Below are positions 27,609 through 36,743 of a DNA stretch of 64,000 nucleotides, in pieces. The DNA is taken from positions 18,674-82,673 of the forward strand of contig JAIOZY010000013.1 of NCBI GenBank assembly GCA_021740385.1, written 5' to 3'. The notes beneath the pieces are model-generated. The model was given only the letters and a program-made list of their open reading frames with translations, made no database searches and was not told where the DNA came from. This stretch comes from Prolixibacteraceae bacterium. GTDB lineage: Bacteria; Bacteroidota; Bacteroidia; Bacteroidales; Prolixibacteraceae. The position numbers and the translations under genes were made by a program. Positions within the stretch are counted from its first letter, which is position 1. Each line of letters begins with the position of its first letter.

Positions 27609-28559
27609 TTATTCCTCCCGATTCGGGAGGTTAGGGGAGGCTTTTGCAAGCGTTTCAGTAGCCCAAATTACGGCTATTCCTGCAATAATAAAAACAAAGG
27701 CCCAAATCACTTCTTGCGAAAAATTGGCGGGGAATAACCAATTATAACCTTCAACAACGGGTTCATTATCTTTTAACAAAAGATCTCCCGCCGGGTTTGT
27801 AACATAAACCGATTCTTTCCAGGGCCATAAAAGACCCAACGAACCAACGATAAAACCGGTAAGTAACCCGATGGTTTGGTTTTTAAATTTATTGAAAACC
27901 CAGGTGAGCAAATGCGAGAAGGCAATCAGCCCGAAAACGGCGCCGGCCACAACCGGCAAAAGAATGGCAACATCGAGGTTGTTAACCGAGTCGATCATAA
28001 CCAAGCGATAGTTGCCCATAAGAATGAGTACAAACGAACCCGAAAGCCCCGGCAGTATCATACTGCATGTTGCAACAATTCCGCAAACAAAGAGGTACAG
28101 CAATGAACTGTTTTCGCTGGCAGGTGTGAGGAACGATATGAGTAAAGCAGACGTTGCACCAACTACCAGGCTGATGATTACCGGCAGGTTCCATTTTCCA
28201 ACGGTTTTCCCAACATAATAAACAGATGCCAAAATGAGCCCGAAAAAGAACGACCAGATGTAAACCGGGTAATTGTCGAACAGGAAACCAAAAAGCCGGG
28301 CAACCGAAACGATACTAAAAAAGATGCCTGCAAAAACGGCAATCAGGAATCCCAGGTTGACATGCAGGGCAAATTGCCTGAATTTCCCGCTGAAAAACAG
28401 TTTAAGGGCAGTAATGTTGAATGCTTTTATTGAACGGATAAGTTTTTCGAAAATGCCGGTAATAAGGGCTATTGTTCCGCCCGAAACACCGGGTACAACA
28501 TTGGCTGCACCCATGCCAATTCCCTTTATAAACAATACGATATATTTCTTCATTTGCAT
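27609..28559 (-). CDS. popT: DUF368 family undecaprenyl-phosphate translocase (PopT)
   Basis: A 316-residue polytopic membrane protein with about eight to ten helices. The N-terminal signature GMGAANVVPGVSGGTIALI and the internal repeat MILPGLSGSFVLILMG are the hallmarks of DUF368. Family knowledge: DUF368 (PopT) proteins return undecaprenyl phosphate to the inner face of the cytoplasmic membrane, recycling the lipid carrier for cell-wall synthesis. It begins 17 bases after the TPR gene. The last residues (ASPNLPNREE) are encoded by a GC-rich palindrome, discussed separately. Confidence 0.9.
   Translation of the reverse strand: MQMKKYIVLFIKGIGMGAANVVPGVSGGTIALITGIFEKLIRSIKAFNITALKLFFSGKFRQFALHVNLGFLIAVFAGIFFSIVSVARLFGFLFDNYPVYIWSFFFGLILASVYYVGKTVGKWNLPVIISLVVGATSALLISFLTPASENSSLLYLFVCGIVATCSMILPGLSGSFVLILMGNYRLVMIDSVNNLDVAILLPVVAGAVFGLIAFSHLLTWVFNKFKNQTIGLLTGFIVGSLGLLWPWKESVYVTNPAGDLLLKDNEPVVEGYNWLFPANFSQEVIWAFVFIIAGIAVIWATETLAKASPNLPNREE
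27614..27630. repeat. GC-rich hairpin inside the 3' end of popT
   Basis: Perfect 7-base arms (27614-27620 and 27624-27630) around a 3-base loop, within a longer stretch of short CT/GA-rich blocks that resemble those inside the MITE-like element at 26.6 kb. It encodes the last residues and stop region of popT. No U run follows, so it is probably repeat material and not a terminator. Confidence 0.5.
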
Positions 28560-28576
28560 TTTTTACGAGGTAAAAC

Positions 28577-29998
28577 CTACGAGAGGTTCAGGTTTTTGAA
28601 TTGACCGATTATTTTTTGGATCGATTTGTTGCTTTCAGCCCCGGGTTTATCCCTGAATAATTTTTTATGGCTTTTAAAATCAATTGAAAGCGCTTTTCGA
28701 AGATGCAACATGGCTTTATTTTCATCCCCCGATTCAAGGCAATATGTCACAAGCTGGTAGCTGAGTTCCGAATTATCGGGATGGTGTTCAAGCGCCTTTT
28801 CCAGCACTTCGATGGCTTGCTTTGTAAAGCCTTTGCGGTTTAAAAAGCGGGCGTAGTTATGCCAGTATTTGAAATTTTGCGGATCAAGGCGGCACAACAT
28901 GCCAAAGGCTTCAAGCGCATCGGCCATGCGATATTGTTTTTCGGATATTTTGATTAAAAGGAGCCAGTAATCTTCAATTTTTGATTCAACATCAATGGCC
29001 CTTTTTATTTTGTTATATGCTGATGTGAAATTTCCCTTTTTTAATTCAATTCCGGCCAGCAGATATAATGCCGTATGGCTTTTGTTGTTGATTTTAAGAG
29101 CTTGTTTCAGCGATTTCAGGGCTTCTTCTGTTCTTTTTAATTTCAGGTAACATTCGGCCAATGCACAAACCATTTCATCGTCCGACCCGACCAATTCAAT
29201 ATAGTTGTTGCAAACATCAATCGCCTTGTTGTACTCTTTCAGCATCATGTAGGTGTTCGCAAGGTTGTACAGCCCGCTGGGAAAGTTTTCGTTAATGGTT
29301 AGCGCGTATTCGTAAGCCTCGGCTGCTTTTTTGTTTTTATTCAGCTTGCTGTATACTATTCCAAGATTGTACCATGCTGAAAAGGAAAACGTGTCAAGGT
29401 CGATGTACTTGTTGTAAAATTCGGCGCTTTTCAGGTTTTCATCAAGTTTTTCGTAGCAAAAAGCAAGCTCGTAAAGGTTTGCTTCATTCAACGGGTTCAG
29501 CTCCCAGGCTTCCTTAAAATAGAGTAGCGCTTTTTTGTACCGACCGCTTTGTTCGTAAGTAAAACCAATGTTGTACAGTATTTCATCCTTATTGTCGAAG
29601 GTGTTTCTAACGGCAAGGTTAAATGCTTTTGAAGCTTTTACGTTTTCGTTGAAAAAGAGGTGACATGACCCTTTTAAAAGATGAAGTTCGGGGTTGCCGG
29701 CTTCAATTTTAAGCAGCTGGTTTATCAGTTCAAGCGAATCTTTTATTTCGCCCATGTTAAAAAGGATATCGGCCTTTCGCAGAAGTATGTTGAACGAGGA
29801 AGGATGTTGCATAAGTGCCACCTTCATTACTTCGTAGGCAGTTGTAATACTGCCTTCATCAAGAAAATTATCAATGATGTATTCAAACTGAATGACATCG
29901 AAATAAACAATTTCACCCGTGCGGAGCATCTCTTCCCAACGCTGAACCGCTTCAATCAATTCATCTTCTTCGTGAAAGTTATTTGCTTCAGTGTTCAT
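28577..29998 (-). CDS. Cytoplasmic tetratricopeptide-repeat protein
   Basis: A 473-residue protein made almost wholly of TPR units (for example SAWYNLGIVYSKLNKNKKAA and PSGLYNLANTYMMLKEYNKA), roughly eleven repeats, without a signal peptide or membrane segment. It is probably a cytoplasmic scaffold. It lies 14 bases after the DUF4301 gene and 17 bases before popT, so it is in the same operon. No specific function is recognisable. Confidence 0.85.
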   Translation of the reverse strand: MNTEANNFHEEDELIEAVQRWEEMLRTGEIVYFDVIQFEYIIDNFLDEGSITTAYEVMKVALMQHPSSFNILLRKADILFNMGEIKDSLELINQLLKIEAGNPELHLLKGSCHLFFNENVKASKAFNLAVRNTFDNKDEILYNIGFTYEQSGRYKKALLYFKEAWELNPLNEANLYELAFCYEKLDENLKSAEFYNKYIDLDTFSFSAWYNLGIVYSKLNKNKKAAEAYEYALTINENFPSGLYNLANTYMMLKEYNKAIDVCNNYIELVGSDDEMVCALAECYLKLKRTEEALKSLKQALKINNKSHTALYLLAGIELKKGNFTSAYNKIKRAIDVESKIEDYWLLLIKISEKQYRMADALEAFGMLCRLDPQNFKYWHNYARFLNRKGFTKQAIEVLEKALEHHPDNSELSYQLVTYCLESGDENKAMLHLRKALSIDFKSHKKLFRDKPGAESNKSIQKIIGQFKNLNLS

Positions 29999-30012
29999 AT
30001 ATCAGAAACCTT

Positions 30013-31524
30013 TTACTGGTGTTCGGGCCTTAATAAATCGTTAATGGTTTTTACCGGATTAAAGGTAATGGCCGGCACTTCAACAAAAAGGGTGTTCCAG
30101 TCCGACATTGATCCATTCCACAAGCCCGGCAGCTCGAGGGCTTTCAATTTTTTTCCGTTGTATGTTTTGGATGAAATGAAGCAGGTATCCGGATCGACAA
30201 ATTGGTTCAGATCGAATTTTTTCCCTTTGAAATCTTTAATGCTGCAAACTATGTCAACCGGGTTAAAGTGGGTTGAATTGTTAAAGTGAACGGCTTGTTC
30301 CGGGTCATCGAGATTAATCTGGGCCTTTTCAATTATTTGCAGAGATGCGGTGCCATCGTTGTTTATAGCAATAAAAGGCCCCCCGCCGGGTTCCCCCTCG
30401 TTTTTAACCATTCCGCATACCCTTAACGGGCGGTTAAGCAACTTTTTGAAGAATTCCGTTTTTTCGGCTTCGGTGTTAAAATCACGGTTTAGGCTGATGT
30501 TCAGTTCCTTCGAGAGGAAATTCTCTACGGTCGTTAGTAAATCAGGCAATTTTTCGGGTGGGGCCGACTCGAGTTTTTCGAGATAAGTGTATATTTTATT
30601 GCGTACCGTCACCAGCAATCCTGCCAGTAATTTTTTCGACCGTTTTGTTTCGGCTTTTAATTGGTCGGGCACCACGTTGTCGATGTTTTTAATGAAAATA
30701 ATATCGGCATCAATTTCGTTCAGGTTTTTCAACAATGCACCATGCCCCCCGGGCCTGAAAACCAAATTATTGTTTTCATCCCTGAAAGGGGTGTTATCGG
30801 GGTTTACTGCCAGCGTATCGGTTGATTTATGCTGATGCGAAAACTCAATCTCGAATTCAACCCCCAGTCGCTTCTGATAGCTGTTTTTAACCGCCTCAAA
30901 TAGCTTTTCGAAGCCTTCGTTATGCTCGGGTGATACTGTAAAATGGGCGCGGGCATAGCCCCTGAAACCGGTACAATAGGAAGCGGCTTCAACAAGATGT
31001 TCCTCGAAAGCCGTGCGCGATGTGTCGTTGTATTTGTGAAACGCCAGTTGTCCTTTGGGTTTTAACCCATAGCCCAATCCCTCTTCCGATAGTATTTTTT
31101 CAACAATTTCCCGCTTGTTCTTTGTGTCAGATAACAAGGTTTTCAATTGTTCCCAAAATGCAAATTTTTCAATCCCGGCAAAGAAAGTGTTCAAAAAATC
31201 ATCTTCACTCGCAAGTTGGTCGGCATCGGCACCGTTGGCTGTTTTTTGAAGAAAACTGTACAAATTTTTAAACATACGGCTTGCTGCTCCCGATGCAGGA
31301 ACAAACTTGGTTGCTTTTAAACCCGAGGCCAGCGAATTCTCGAAAACGGTAATTAACCGGGTTTCGTCTTCATCGCTCAGTATCCGTATGCCGTTTCCGG
31401 GTGTAGCGGGCGAAACCAGTTTAACCGGATCGATTCCATGCCTGAAATGATTTAACTGAGCTTCAATCTGATCGAGGGTAATTCCCTGATTTTCTATTTG
31501 TTCAAGGTCTTTTTCTGTAAACAT
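30013..31524 (-). CDS. DUF4301 family protein
   Basis: A 503-residue soluble protein matching the DUF4301 family, which is common in Bacteroidota. Seen: TKFVPASGAASRMFKNL near residues 90-105, a glycine/serine loop resembling sugar-nucleotidyltransferase P-loops, then PGGHGALLKNLNEIDADI in the middle and GEPGGGPFIAINNDGTASL further on. The resemblance to nucleotidyltransferases is by eye only. It is the first gene of the DUF4301-TPR-popT-aroE cluster, divergent from the radical SAM gene. Confidence 0.85.
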   Translation of the reverse strand: MFTEKDLEQIENQGITLDQIEAQLNHFRHGIDPVKLVSPATPGNGIRILSDEDETRLITVFENSLASGLKATKFVPASGAASRMFKNLYSFLQKTANGADADQLASEDDFLNTFFAGIEKFAFWEQLKTLLSDTKNKREIVEKILSEEGLGYGLKPKGQLAFHKYNDTSRTAFEEHLVEAASYCTGFRGYARAHFTVSPEHNEGFEKLFEAVKNSYQKRLGVEFEIEFSHQHKSTDTLAVNPDNTPFRDENNNLVFRPGGHGALLKNLNEIDADIIFIKNIDNVVPDQLKAETKRSKKLLAGLLVTVRNKIYTYLEKLESAPPEKLPDLLTTVENFLSKELNISLNRDFNTEAEKTEFFKKLLNRPLRVCGMVKNEGEPGGGPFIAINNDGTASLQIIEKAQINLDDPEQAVHFNNSTHFNPVDIVCSIKDFKGKKFDLNQFVDPDTCFISSKTYNGKKLKALELPGLWNGSMSDWNTLFVEVPAITFNPVKTINDLLRPEHQ

Positions 31525-31622
31525 ATTAACGTTTCTTCCAACGGGATAAAAGTATAAAACTTCGCCGGATTACAAAACGGGCTTTCAACGAAGATTTTAA
31601 AACATATAAACAATTGTTTTTC

Positions 31623-31630
31623 TACTTTTG
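31623..31630 (+). promoter_or_regulatory. Candidate -7 element before the radical SAM gene
   Basis: An exact match to the Bacteroidota -7 consensus TAnnTTTG (TACTTTTG) lies only 5 bases before the ATG at 31635. If used, the transcript would be leaderless or nearly so. No -33 element sits at the expected spacing, so this is weak. Confidence 0.25.
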
Positions 31631-31634
31631 TGGT

Positions 31635-32591
31635 ATGGCTGAAAATCAACCGACATATCCCTGGGGACACCATAAAAGGTACAACGATTTCCCAACTTAT
31701 TTCAGAAAAAAATTCTCAGGCAGGGTGCAAAAAGTATCGGTCGATGCCGGTTTTACATGCCCAAACCGCGACGGGGAAAAAGGCCGGGGAGGTTGTACAT
31801 ACTGCAATAACCAAACTTTTAAACCGGGCTATTGCGAACTTGAAAAATCAATTTCGTGGCAGGTCCAAAAAGGCATTGATTTTTTTGCACGTAAGTACGA
31901 CTCAATGAGATTTCTGGCTTATTTTCAGTCATATACTAACACATACGCACCTTTGCCTGACTTAAAAAGGCTTTATGAAGAAGCCCTCGAAAATCCGAAA
32001 ATTATTGGTTTGGTCATTGCCACGCGTCCCGATTGTCTTGGAGATGAAGTGCTTGATTATTTGCAGCAACTTTCGAAAAAATGGTATGTGATGGTTGAAA
32101 TCGGTGTAGAATCGTGCGACGACGATACACTGAAGCGTATTAACCGCTGCCACACTTTTGACGATTCGGTAAATGCCATTGAAAATCTTGCGGCAAGGGG
32201 AATCCATAATTGTGTGCACATGATTTTGGGTTTACCGGGTGAAACCCGTGAGGCCATTCTAAAACAGCCGGTATTTTTATCGGGTTTACCGGTTGAAAAC
32301 CTGAAAATGCATCAGTTACAAATTCATAAGGGAACGGTTATGGCAAAACAATATGCCGGTTATTCGGAATGGTTTGAATTGTATGAAAAGGCCGATGACT
32401 ATATTGAATTGGTTGTTGATTACCTTGAACTACTCAGGCCATCAATCGTGATTGAACGTTTTATCAGCCAGTCGCCACCCGGTATGCTTGTTGCCCCGCG
32501 TTGGGGGTTGAAAAACTTCGAGTTTGTGGCAAAAGTCGAAAAACGCCTTGCCGAACGCGACACGTTTCAGGGAAGGCTTTATAATGCTTAA
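31635..32591 (+). CDS. TIGR01212 family radical SAM protein (YhcC-like)
   Basis: A 318-residue radical SAM protein starting at ATG 31635 (an upstream TTG is in frame but gives an unlikely N-terminus). The cluster-binding cysteines lie in GFTCPNRDGEKG and GGCTYCNN, and the N-terminal YPWGHHKRYNDFP and C-terminal PRWGLKNFEFV are typical of the YhcC/TIGR01212 family. Further family blocks are GLVIATRPDCL and VEIGVESCDDDTLKRI. The reaction is not established to my knowledge; an RNA-modification role is often suggested by similarity to Elp3/MiaB-like enzymes. It is divergent from DUF4301. Confidence 0.93.
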   Translation: MAENQPTYPWGHHKRYNDFPTYFRKKFSGRVQKVSVDAGFTCPNRDGEKGRGGCTYCNNQTFKPGYCELEKSISWQVQKGIDFFARKYDSMRFLAYFQSYTNTYAPLPDLKRLYEEALENPKIIGLVIATRPDCLGDEVLDYLQQLSKKWYVMVEIGVESCDDDTLKRINRCHTFDDSVNAIENLAARGIHNCVHMILGLPGETREAILKQPVFLSGLPVENLKMHQLQIHKGTVMAKQYAGYSEWFELYEKADDYIELVVDYLELLRPSIVIERFISQSPPGMLVAPRWGLKNFEFVAKVEKRLAERDTFQGRLYNA

Positions 32592-32647
32592 AAATAGCAC
32601 ATTTATATAAAAAAAGAAGGTTAAGGCTAAAAATAAGGTTGAGGTTA

Positions 32648-32770
32648 AGGTTTCCACCTACGCTGAAGATACGGTGGACAAGGAGGTTGAGGTTTCCCCT
32701 TCGCGGGAGTTCTCCTTCGTCGCAGTAGGTTTCCACCTTCGTTAAAACTACGACGGATAAGGAGGTTGAG
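32648..32770. repeat. Two 44-base imperfect direct repeats in an intergenic region
   Basis: Copies at 32648-32691 and 32727-32770 both begin AGGTTTCCACCT and end AAGGAGGTTGAG, with several mismatches between. The stretch between them (CCTTCGCGGGAG and following) is GC-rich. They fill part of the 358-base gap between the radical SAM gene and the transglutaminase-like gene; the rest of 32592-32949 shows no gene. Similar short repeats are common between Bacteroidota genes. Confidence 0.55.
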
Positions 32771-32949
32771 CATGTTAGACGGTGATAATTGATGATTAAC
32801 GATTCACATACATAAGTTGCGGATTTTAGTGCATCTTCTTATAGAAAAGCACCAAGGCTGATGCGTGTGAAAACGAGGATTATCAGCACCGAAACCGAAC
32901 TTAATTATGTTGGCTATTAGGCGGCCGGTGTTTGTACTAAATGTTTTTA

Positions 32950-34296
32950 TTACTGAAAGTTAATTGTTATACCTCCGCTTTTTTCTTCTTCGTTTTTTAA
33001 CTTGTTAATGTGTACAAGCCATCGTTCATATATTCCGTTGGGGAGTTCTTCATATCCCAAGTTGTCAATTTGTGCATATAGTGCGTGCATTTCTTCGTAA
33101 TGTTTATAAGTTTCGGACGAAATTTGTTTAAGTGACTCGGGGTTTGGAGCTTCTAAAAGTTTTGCCAATAAAAGGGTTTGACGTGTTTTATAAAAAGCCC
33201 TCATTATAAGCGGCCTTAACTGACAGGTCAAATATTTTGACGAAGTATCGGCGCACATTAAATAAAAATTGTCCAATCCATATTTCTCGTAATACCCACC
33301 TGCCAATTCCTCCAGTAATAAAGCTACCGTTTCCTTTTTGTCCAAAGGTTCTAAAAAAATACCGTTCCTTATGGCTTCTGCCTTTATATAGCTGTTGTTC
33401 ATATAATGTGCATCGCTCAAGATTGCGTTACATGTGAGTTCAAGGTTGAACCAGCTCCCATCATTGTCCTGTATTTTAACAAACGAGTGGTTGGGCGATA
33501 ACGATAAATAAGCCTCTGCCTCCATTTTCTCTGCTAAAATTAAATAGTACAATGGCATTGAATAGCACTGCCCGCAACCGCTTTTCATCAATTTTGTGAC
33601 AAAATGGCTATCGTAATGCTGCTCTGATTTATAATCGTACAAGTCGTATTTGACAGGGTAATGTTTTATCGTTTTTTCAAAAATATTCGATTTAACCTCT
33701 AAAGTATCTGATATTAAACGGAACAGCATCATATTTTTGACAAGGTTGTTTTTCTTGTCTAGCTTGTCTTCCCGAATTTTATCATAGCACAATTTTACCT
33801 TTTCATCGATGAATTTTTGGTAGTCTTCATAATTTAACGAGTTTTCATAAAAAGCATTCTCAACCAAAAAAACAGTCTTCCCCAAGTCAATTGGTTGTTT
33901 GCCTTCTAACATACTGCTTATTTCATCAAAAACATCGTAGTAAATTGAAGCACCTTTTAAATGTCGTTTCGATGGGAAACCATCTGTGATTAACTTATGG
34001 ACTGACTCTTCAAATTGTTGTTGACGGATTATTTGTTGGACATACTCATAAGATTCATTTATGATCTGCTGGTTTTGCCGGCGTATTGCTTCTTGCCTGG
34101 CATATGTTTCCTCAATAATATTACTTTGCTGCTGCATGGGGGAATTTATTTCCGGTTGTGTGCCAAATATTGGAGGATATTGTGGTTGGGGTGTTTCAAA
34201 TGTGGGTAATTGGGGCTGCGCAAAAGGCGTTACTGTTTGGGCATCTGAACAAACAGCCGCAAACAACAATAATAATATAAAGAAAAGTTTTCTCAT
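32950..34296 (-). CDS. Exported transglutaminase-like protein, 448 aa
   Basis: Signal peptide (1-19, ending SDAQ), a Pro/Gln-rich linker (about 22-60), a helical segment (about 62-95), then a papain-like transglutaminase core. A likely catalytic Cys lies in KSGCGQCYSMPLYYL and a His in LSLSPNHSFVKI, followed by WFNLELTC where the third residue would lie (Glu instead of the usual Asp). It is a paralogue of the next gene upstream (34305-35357), with matching blocks through YIKAEAIRNGIF. The gap between them is 8 bases. Exported transglutaminase-like proteins can cleave or cross-link; here neither substrate nor role is known. Being last in the toxin/immunity cluster, it may be an effector or accessory; this is inference. 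Confidence 0.7.
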   Translation of the reverse strand: MRKLFFILLLLFAAVCSDAQTVTPFAQPQLPTFETPQPQYPPIFGTQPEINSPMQQQSNIIEETYARQEAIRRQNQQIINESYEYVQQIIRQQQFEESVHKLITDGFPSKRHLKGASIYYDVFDEISSMLEGKQPIDLGKTVFLVENAFYENSLNYEDYQKFIDEKVKLCYDKIREDKLDKKNNLVKNMMLFRLISDTLEVKSNIFEKTIKHYPVKYDLYDYKSEQHYDSHFVTKLMKSGCGQCYSMPLYYLILAEKMEAEAYLSLSPNHSFVKIQDNDGSWFNLELTCNAILSDAHYMNNSYIKAEAIRNGIFLEPLDKKETVALLLEELAGGYYEKYGLDNFYLMCADTSSKYLTCQLRPLIMRAFYKTRQTLLLAKLLEAPNPESLKQISSETYKHYEEMHALYAQIDNLGYEELPNGIYERWLVHINKLKNEEEKSGGITINFQ

Positions 34297-34304
34297 TTGA
34301 GTTT

Positions 34305-35357
34305 TTATTTGTGGTTTTTGTTCATGATCAATGAGTTCATCCTGTAATTTGTAGGCTCAATAGCCGACGAATTTAACCAGTTGACATACATGTCCCGTGG
34401 CATTTTTCGATAACCTAATTGATGTATTTTTGCATAAACCTCATTCATCTTTGCTTCCATGTGCTGTGCCTGTTCTGTATTTTTTTCAGATTGTTTGTAC
34501 AAAGTTGTCAAAGTTTCTGCTTTTAACAACATGGCATTGATGCACTTTGGGAAATGGTCAAGTGCAGTTTCGCAACATTTGAGTATAAAACTACCATCAC
34601 AAACACCAAACTTGGTTTGATAACCTTGTGCCAAATCGACAAGGCAAAGTGCCACGGATTGTTCCTGCGTAAGGGTGTCCATGTAAATACCGTTACGTAA
34701 TGCATCGATATGGATATAGCCCGAAGCCATCAACCAAGCATCGGTAGGGAAATCGCCACATGTCAACTCGATGTTGTACCATCCAACACGTTTGTTATGT
34801 GCCTTGATATAAATGTGGTTTGGTGCAAGTGATAAATATGCTTTCTGACCGAGCTCGTCCATAATCATTTTGTACAGGTAGGGCAATGAATGACAGTTTC
34901 CTACTTTTGTTTTCATTAAAGTTGAAACAAACATATTTGACCACTCTTTTTGACCTGCAAAGTCCTCAAAATTGTATTGAAATGGAGTGTGAATTATCAC
35001 TCCTTTGTCCGTGGTAATGGGAATAGAATCTGTAATAAACATAAATACGGCACATTGTGCAGCGGCACTTGAGCTGTCTTTTTCGGGATATATTATGTTG
35101 CCTGATTGCATTATTCCCCTACAAATTGAGGCGTAATACTCCAAAACATCATTGAAATCAGTCTCTCTATAATGATTGTCAAAATATGTGTTTTCAGACA
35201 GAAAGACTGCACTCTTAAAACAAAGACTATTTTTTCCTGTGAGCATTGAATCTATTTTGGAGAAAGCCGTGAAATACAATGATTCATTTGTTTGCGTGTA
35301 TGAAAATTGAATTGTTAAATTCAGAATTAAAATCAAGCAAATAATTTTTGTTGACAT
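34305..35357 (-). CDS. Exported transglutaminase-like protein, 350 aa (paralogue)
   Basis: The ATG at 35357 gives a signal peptide ending near FSYTQ; the in-frame TTG at 35366 is less likely. The core matches the neighbouring 448-residue protein: candidate Cys in TKVGNCHSLPYLYKM, His in LSLAPNHIYIKA, then WYNIELTC and YIHIDALRNGIYMDTL. It lacks the Pro/Gln-rich linker of its partner. It lies 15 bases after a small membrane-protein gene in the toxin/immunity cluster. The tandem duplication is clear from the sequence; the biochemical activity is inferred from fold motifs only. Confidence 0.68.
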   Translation of the reverse strand: MSTKIICLILILNLTIQFSYTQTNESLYFTAFSKIDSMLTGKNSLCFKSAVFLSENTYFDNHYRETDFNDVLEYYASICRGIMQSGNIIYPEKDSSSAAAQCAVFMFITDSIPITTDKGVIIHTPFQYNFEDFAGQKEWSNMFVSTLMKTKVGNCHSLPYLYKMIMDELGQKAYLSLAPNHIYIKAHNKRVGWYNIELTCGDFPTDAWLMASGYIHIDALRNGIYMDTLTQEQSVALCLVDLAQGYQTKFGVCDGSFILKCCETALDHFPKCINAMLLKAETLTTLYKQSEKNTEQAQHMEAKMNEVYAKIHQLGYRKMPRDMYVNWLNSSAIEPTNYRMNSLIMNKNHK

Positions 35358-35372
35358 GGGCTTCAAATTTGA

Positions 35373-35774
35373 TTATTTAAAAACAAGAGAATATGGTACA
35401 TTATATTTCTCCTTTAAATCATTGAACTGTTTTTCATCTAAAGGTCCAATTACTTTTTTTTCTTTTTTCATTATTATCCAATAATAAATGGTATCTCTCC
35501 CTAATGGATAGACATATTCAATTTTGTCATAAATTATATTCTGAAATTCCGTTGGCTTCTGTTTTACAATAATAAAATGTTTGTTATGATCATATGAGAT
35601 TACCGTTGGGGGTATATCAATTTCTCCTAAAATATGATTATGTTCTGCATCATACGTAAAATTTGCACCTAAATTTTTGCTATCTTTATCGAACATAAGC
35701 GAAAAGAACAAAAGAAGACAGAACAAAAAAGCAATTCCACATCCTAATTTTAAGGGATTAATAAAAAAATTCAT
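35373..35774 (-). CDS. Single-pass membrane protein, candidate immunity protein
   Basis: A 133-residue protein from the ATG at 35774, which overlaps the stop of the upstream toxin frame by 4 bases (ATGA), a sign of coupled translation; a second ATG at 35783 is possible. It has one N-terminal transmembrane helix (CGIAFLFCLLLFFSLMF) and a periplasmic part with DTIYYWIIMKKEKKVIGPL. No family recognised. The tight coupling to a variable RHS-type C-terminal domain suggests an immunity protein acting at the inner membrane. Confidence 0.6.
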   Translation of the reverse strand: MNFFINPLKLGCGIAFLFCLLLFFSLMFDKDSKNLGANFTYDAEHNHILGEIDIPPTVISYDHNKHFIIVKQKPTEFQNIIYDKIEYVYPLGRDTIYYWIIMKKEKKVIGPLDEKQFNDLKEKYNVPYSLVFK

Positions 35775-36743
35775 TTTACCCATGGTAATATCGGTTTTAA
35801 TTTTTGACTACCATATATATTAATTTCATAACGTTGACCTTGTCCTGCGACGTTTCCACCTATTATTGTTTCAAGGTTTCGCCCCCAATTTAGAGGATTA
35901 ATCCAACTATGCATTTCAAAATCATAGTAATCAGAGAAAGCCCTGACTTGGTGATTAGGATAGCGTCTTAATTTGATTTGACCATACACTAAACCATCGT
36001 TTAACGAACCACTATCGAATAAAAGATTAACTTTGTAGTCCTTTCCAACAAATTGTTTACCTAGTGAAACAATACCTGATAAGTCTATTTTTTCTAAAGA
36101 CGCAAATAATGGCTGTCCATTCCCATTTTGATACCAGTTATTAGCTTCTTCAAGAGTTATATATCCATCATAGTCGGGTCTGTCTTTTAACCCATCAAAG
36201 CTAGTATTAAAGCGTTCTGTTGCGTCTTCATTAGCTAAACCATTCATGCCTAAATCAAATTTCAAAGCATCTTTGTTCGACATTCCTTGTTTGAAATTAT
36301 CTTTATTCATGATTATTGCATCACCTTGTAATCCATTATCATCAGTACCTATAAGATTCCCATCGGGGTCATAAATTGGAGCTAATCCAGTTGGGGTCAG
36401 TAAATTTAACAGGGTTGTTTAGACAAAAAGCATACGGACTAATCCAATAATATTTTTCACAAAGTGGATCAACCGACATGGCAGAAGTTGCGGAAGCAAC
36501 TTCAGCCTTTTCTTTTTCTTCGTTTACATAGCCTACTACTTTGTTTGTTTTCGTATTGAAATAAACCGAGCCAATTTCAACGACATCCCTATTATCGTGA
36601 AATTCTTCAAATTCTCCTTTCGAGGAGGTGTACATCACTTGTTTTTTATAACCCAGTTTTGAAAATGGGTTTCTGTTTGTCTGTGCAAATAGACAACTCA
36701 AAGTAGTTGTTACTGTCAATAGAAGTAAGATTATCTTTCTCAT
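35771..36743 (-). pseudogene. Short Sec-exported RHS-core toxin gene, frameshifted at the carrier/tip junction
   Basis: Two overlapping-in-sense frames make one broken gene. The first (36743-36369) has a signal peptide (ending LSCLFAQ), a ~65-residue spacer and the RHS-core end SVDPLCEKYYWISPYAFC, then NPVKFTDPNW and a stop. The second frame continues as GLAPIYDPDGNLIGTDD, runs into MNKDNFKQGMSNKDALK and ends LKPILPWVK at 35771. Removing one C from the four-C run (36393-36396) restores D-P-T-G-L-A-P in one frame. The tip (about 200 residues, with GYITLEEANNWYQNGNG) looks like a conserved RHS-associated domain of unknown activity. Either the gene is inactive, or the base is a sequencing error, or the tip is reached by frameshifting. 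Confidence 0.75.
36393..36743 (-). repeat. Carrier repeat, copy 2
   Basis: This 351-base stretch, from the start codon to the DP(D/N) codons, matches 38438-38788 with no length change; by eye about nine of ten bases agree in the middle part. It encodes the signal peptide, spacer and RHS-core end. Identity drops at once beyond the DP codons, where the two genes carry unrelated tips. Confidence 0.8.

Noticed and set aside
27614..27630. Hairpin as terminator of popT
   Set aside because: It lies inside the coding end and no U run follows; repeat origin fits better.
29681..30289. 202-codon plus-strand frame across the TPR/DUF4301 junction
   Set aside because: Spans two well supported genes on the other strand and has no family.
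32592..32949. CRISPR-like array
   Set aside because: Only two imperfect 44-base copies, with no regular spacers and no cas genes.
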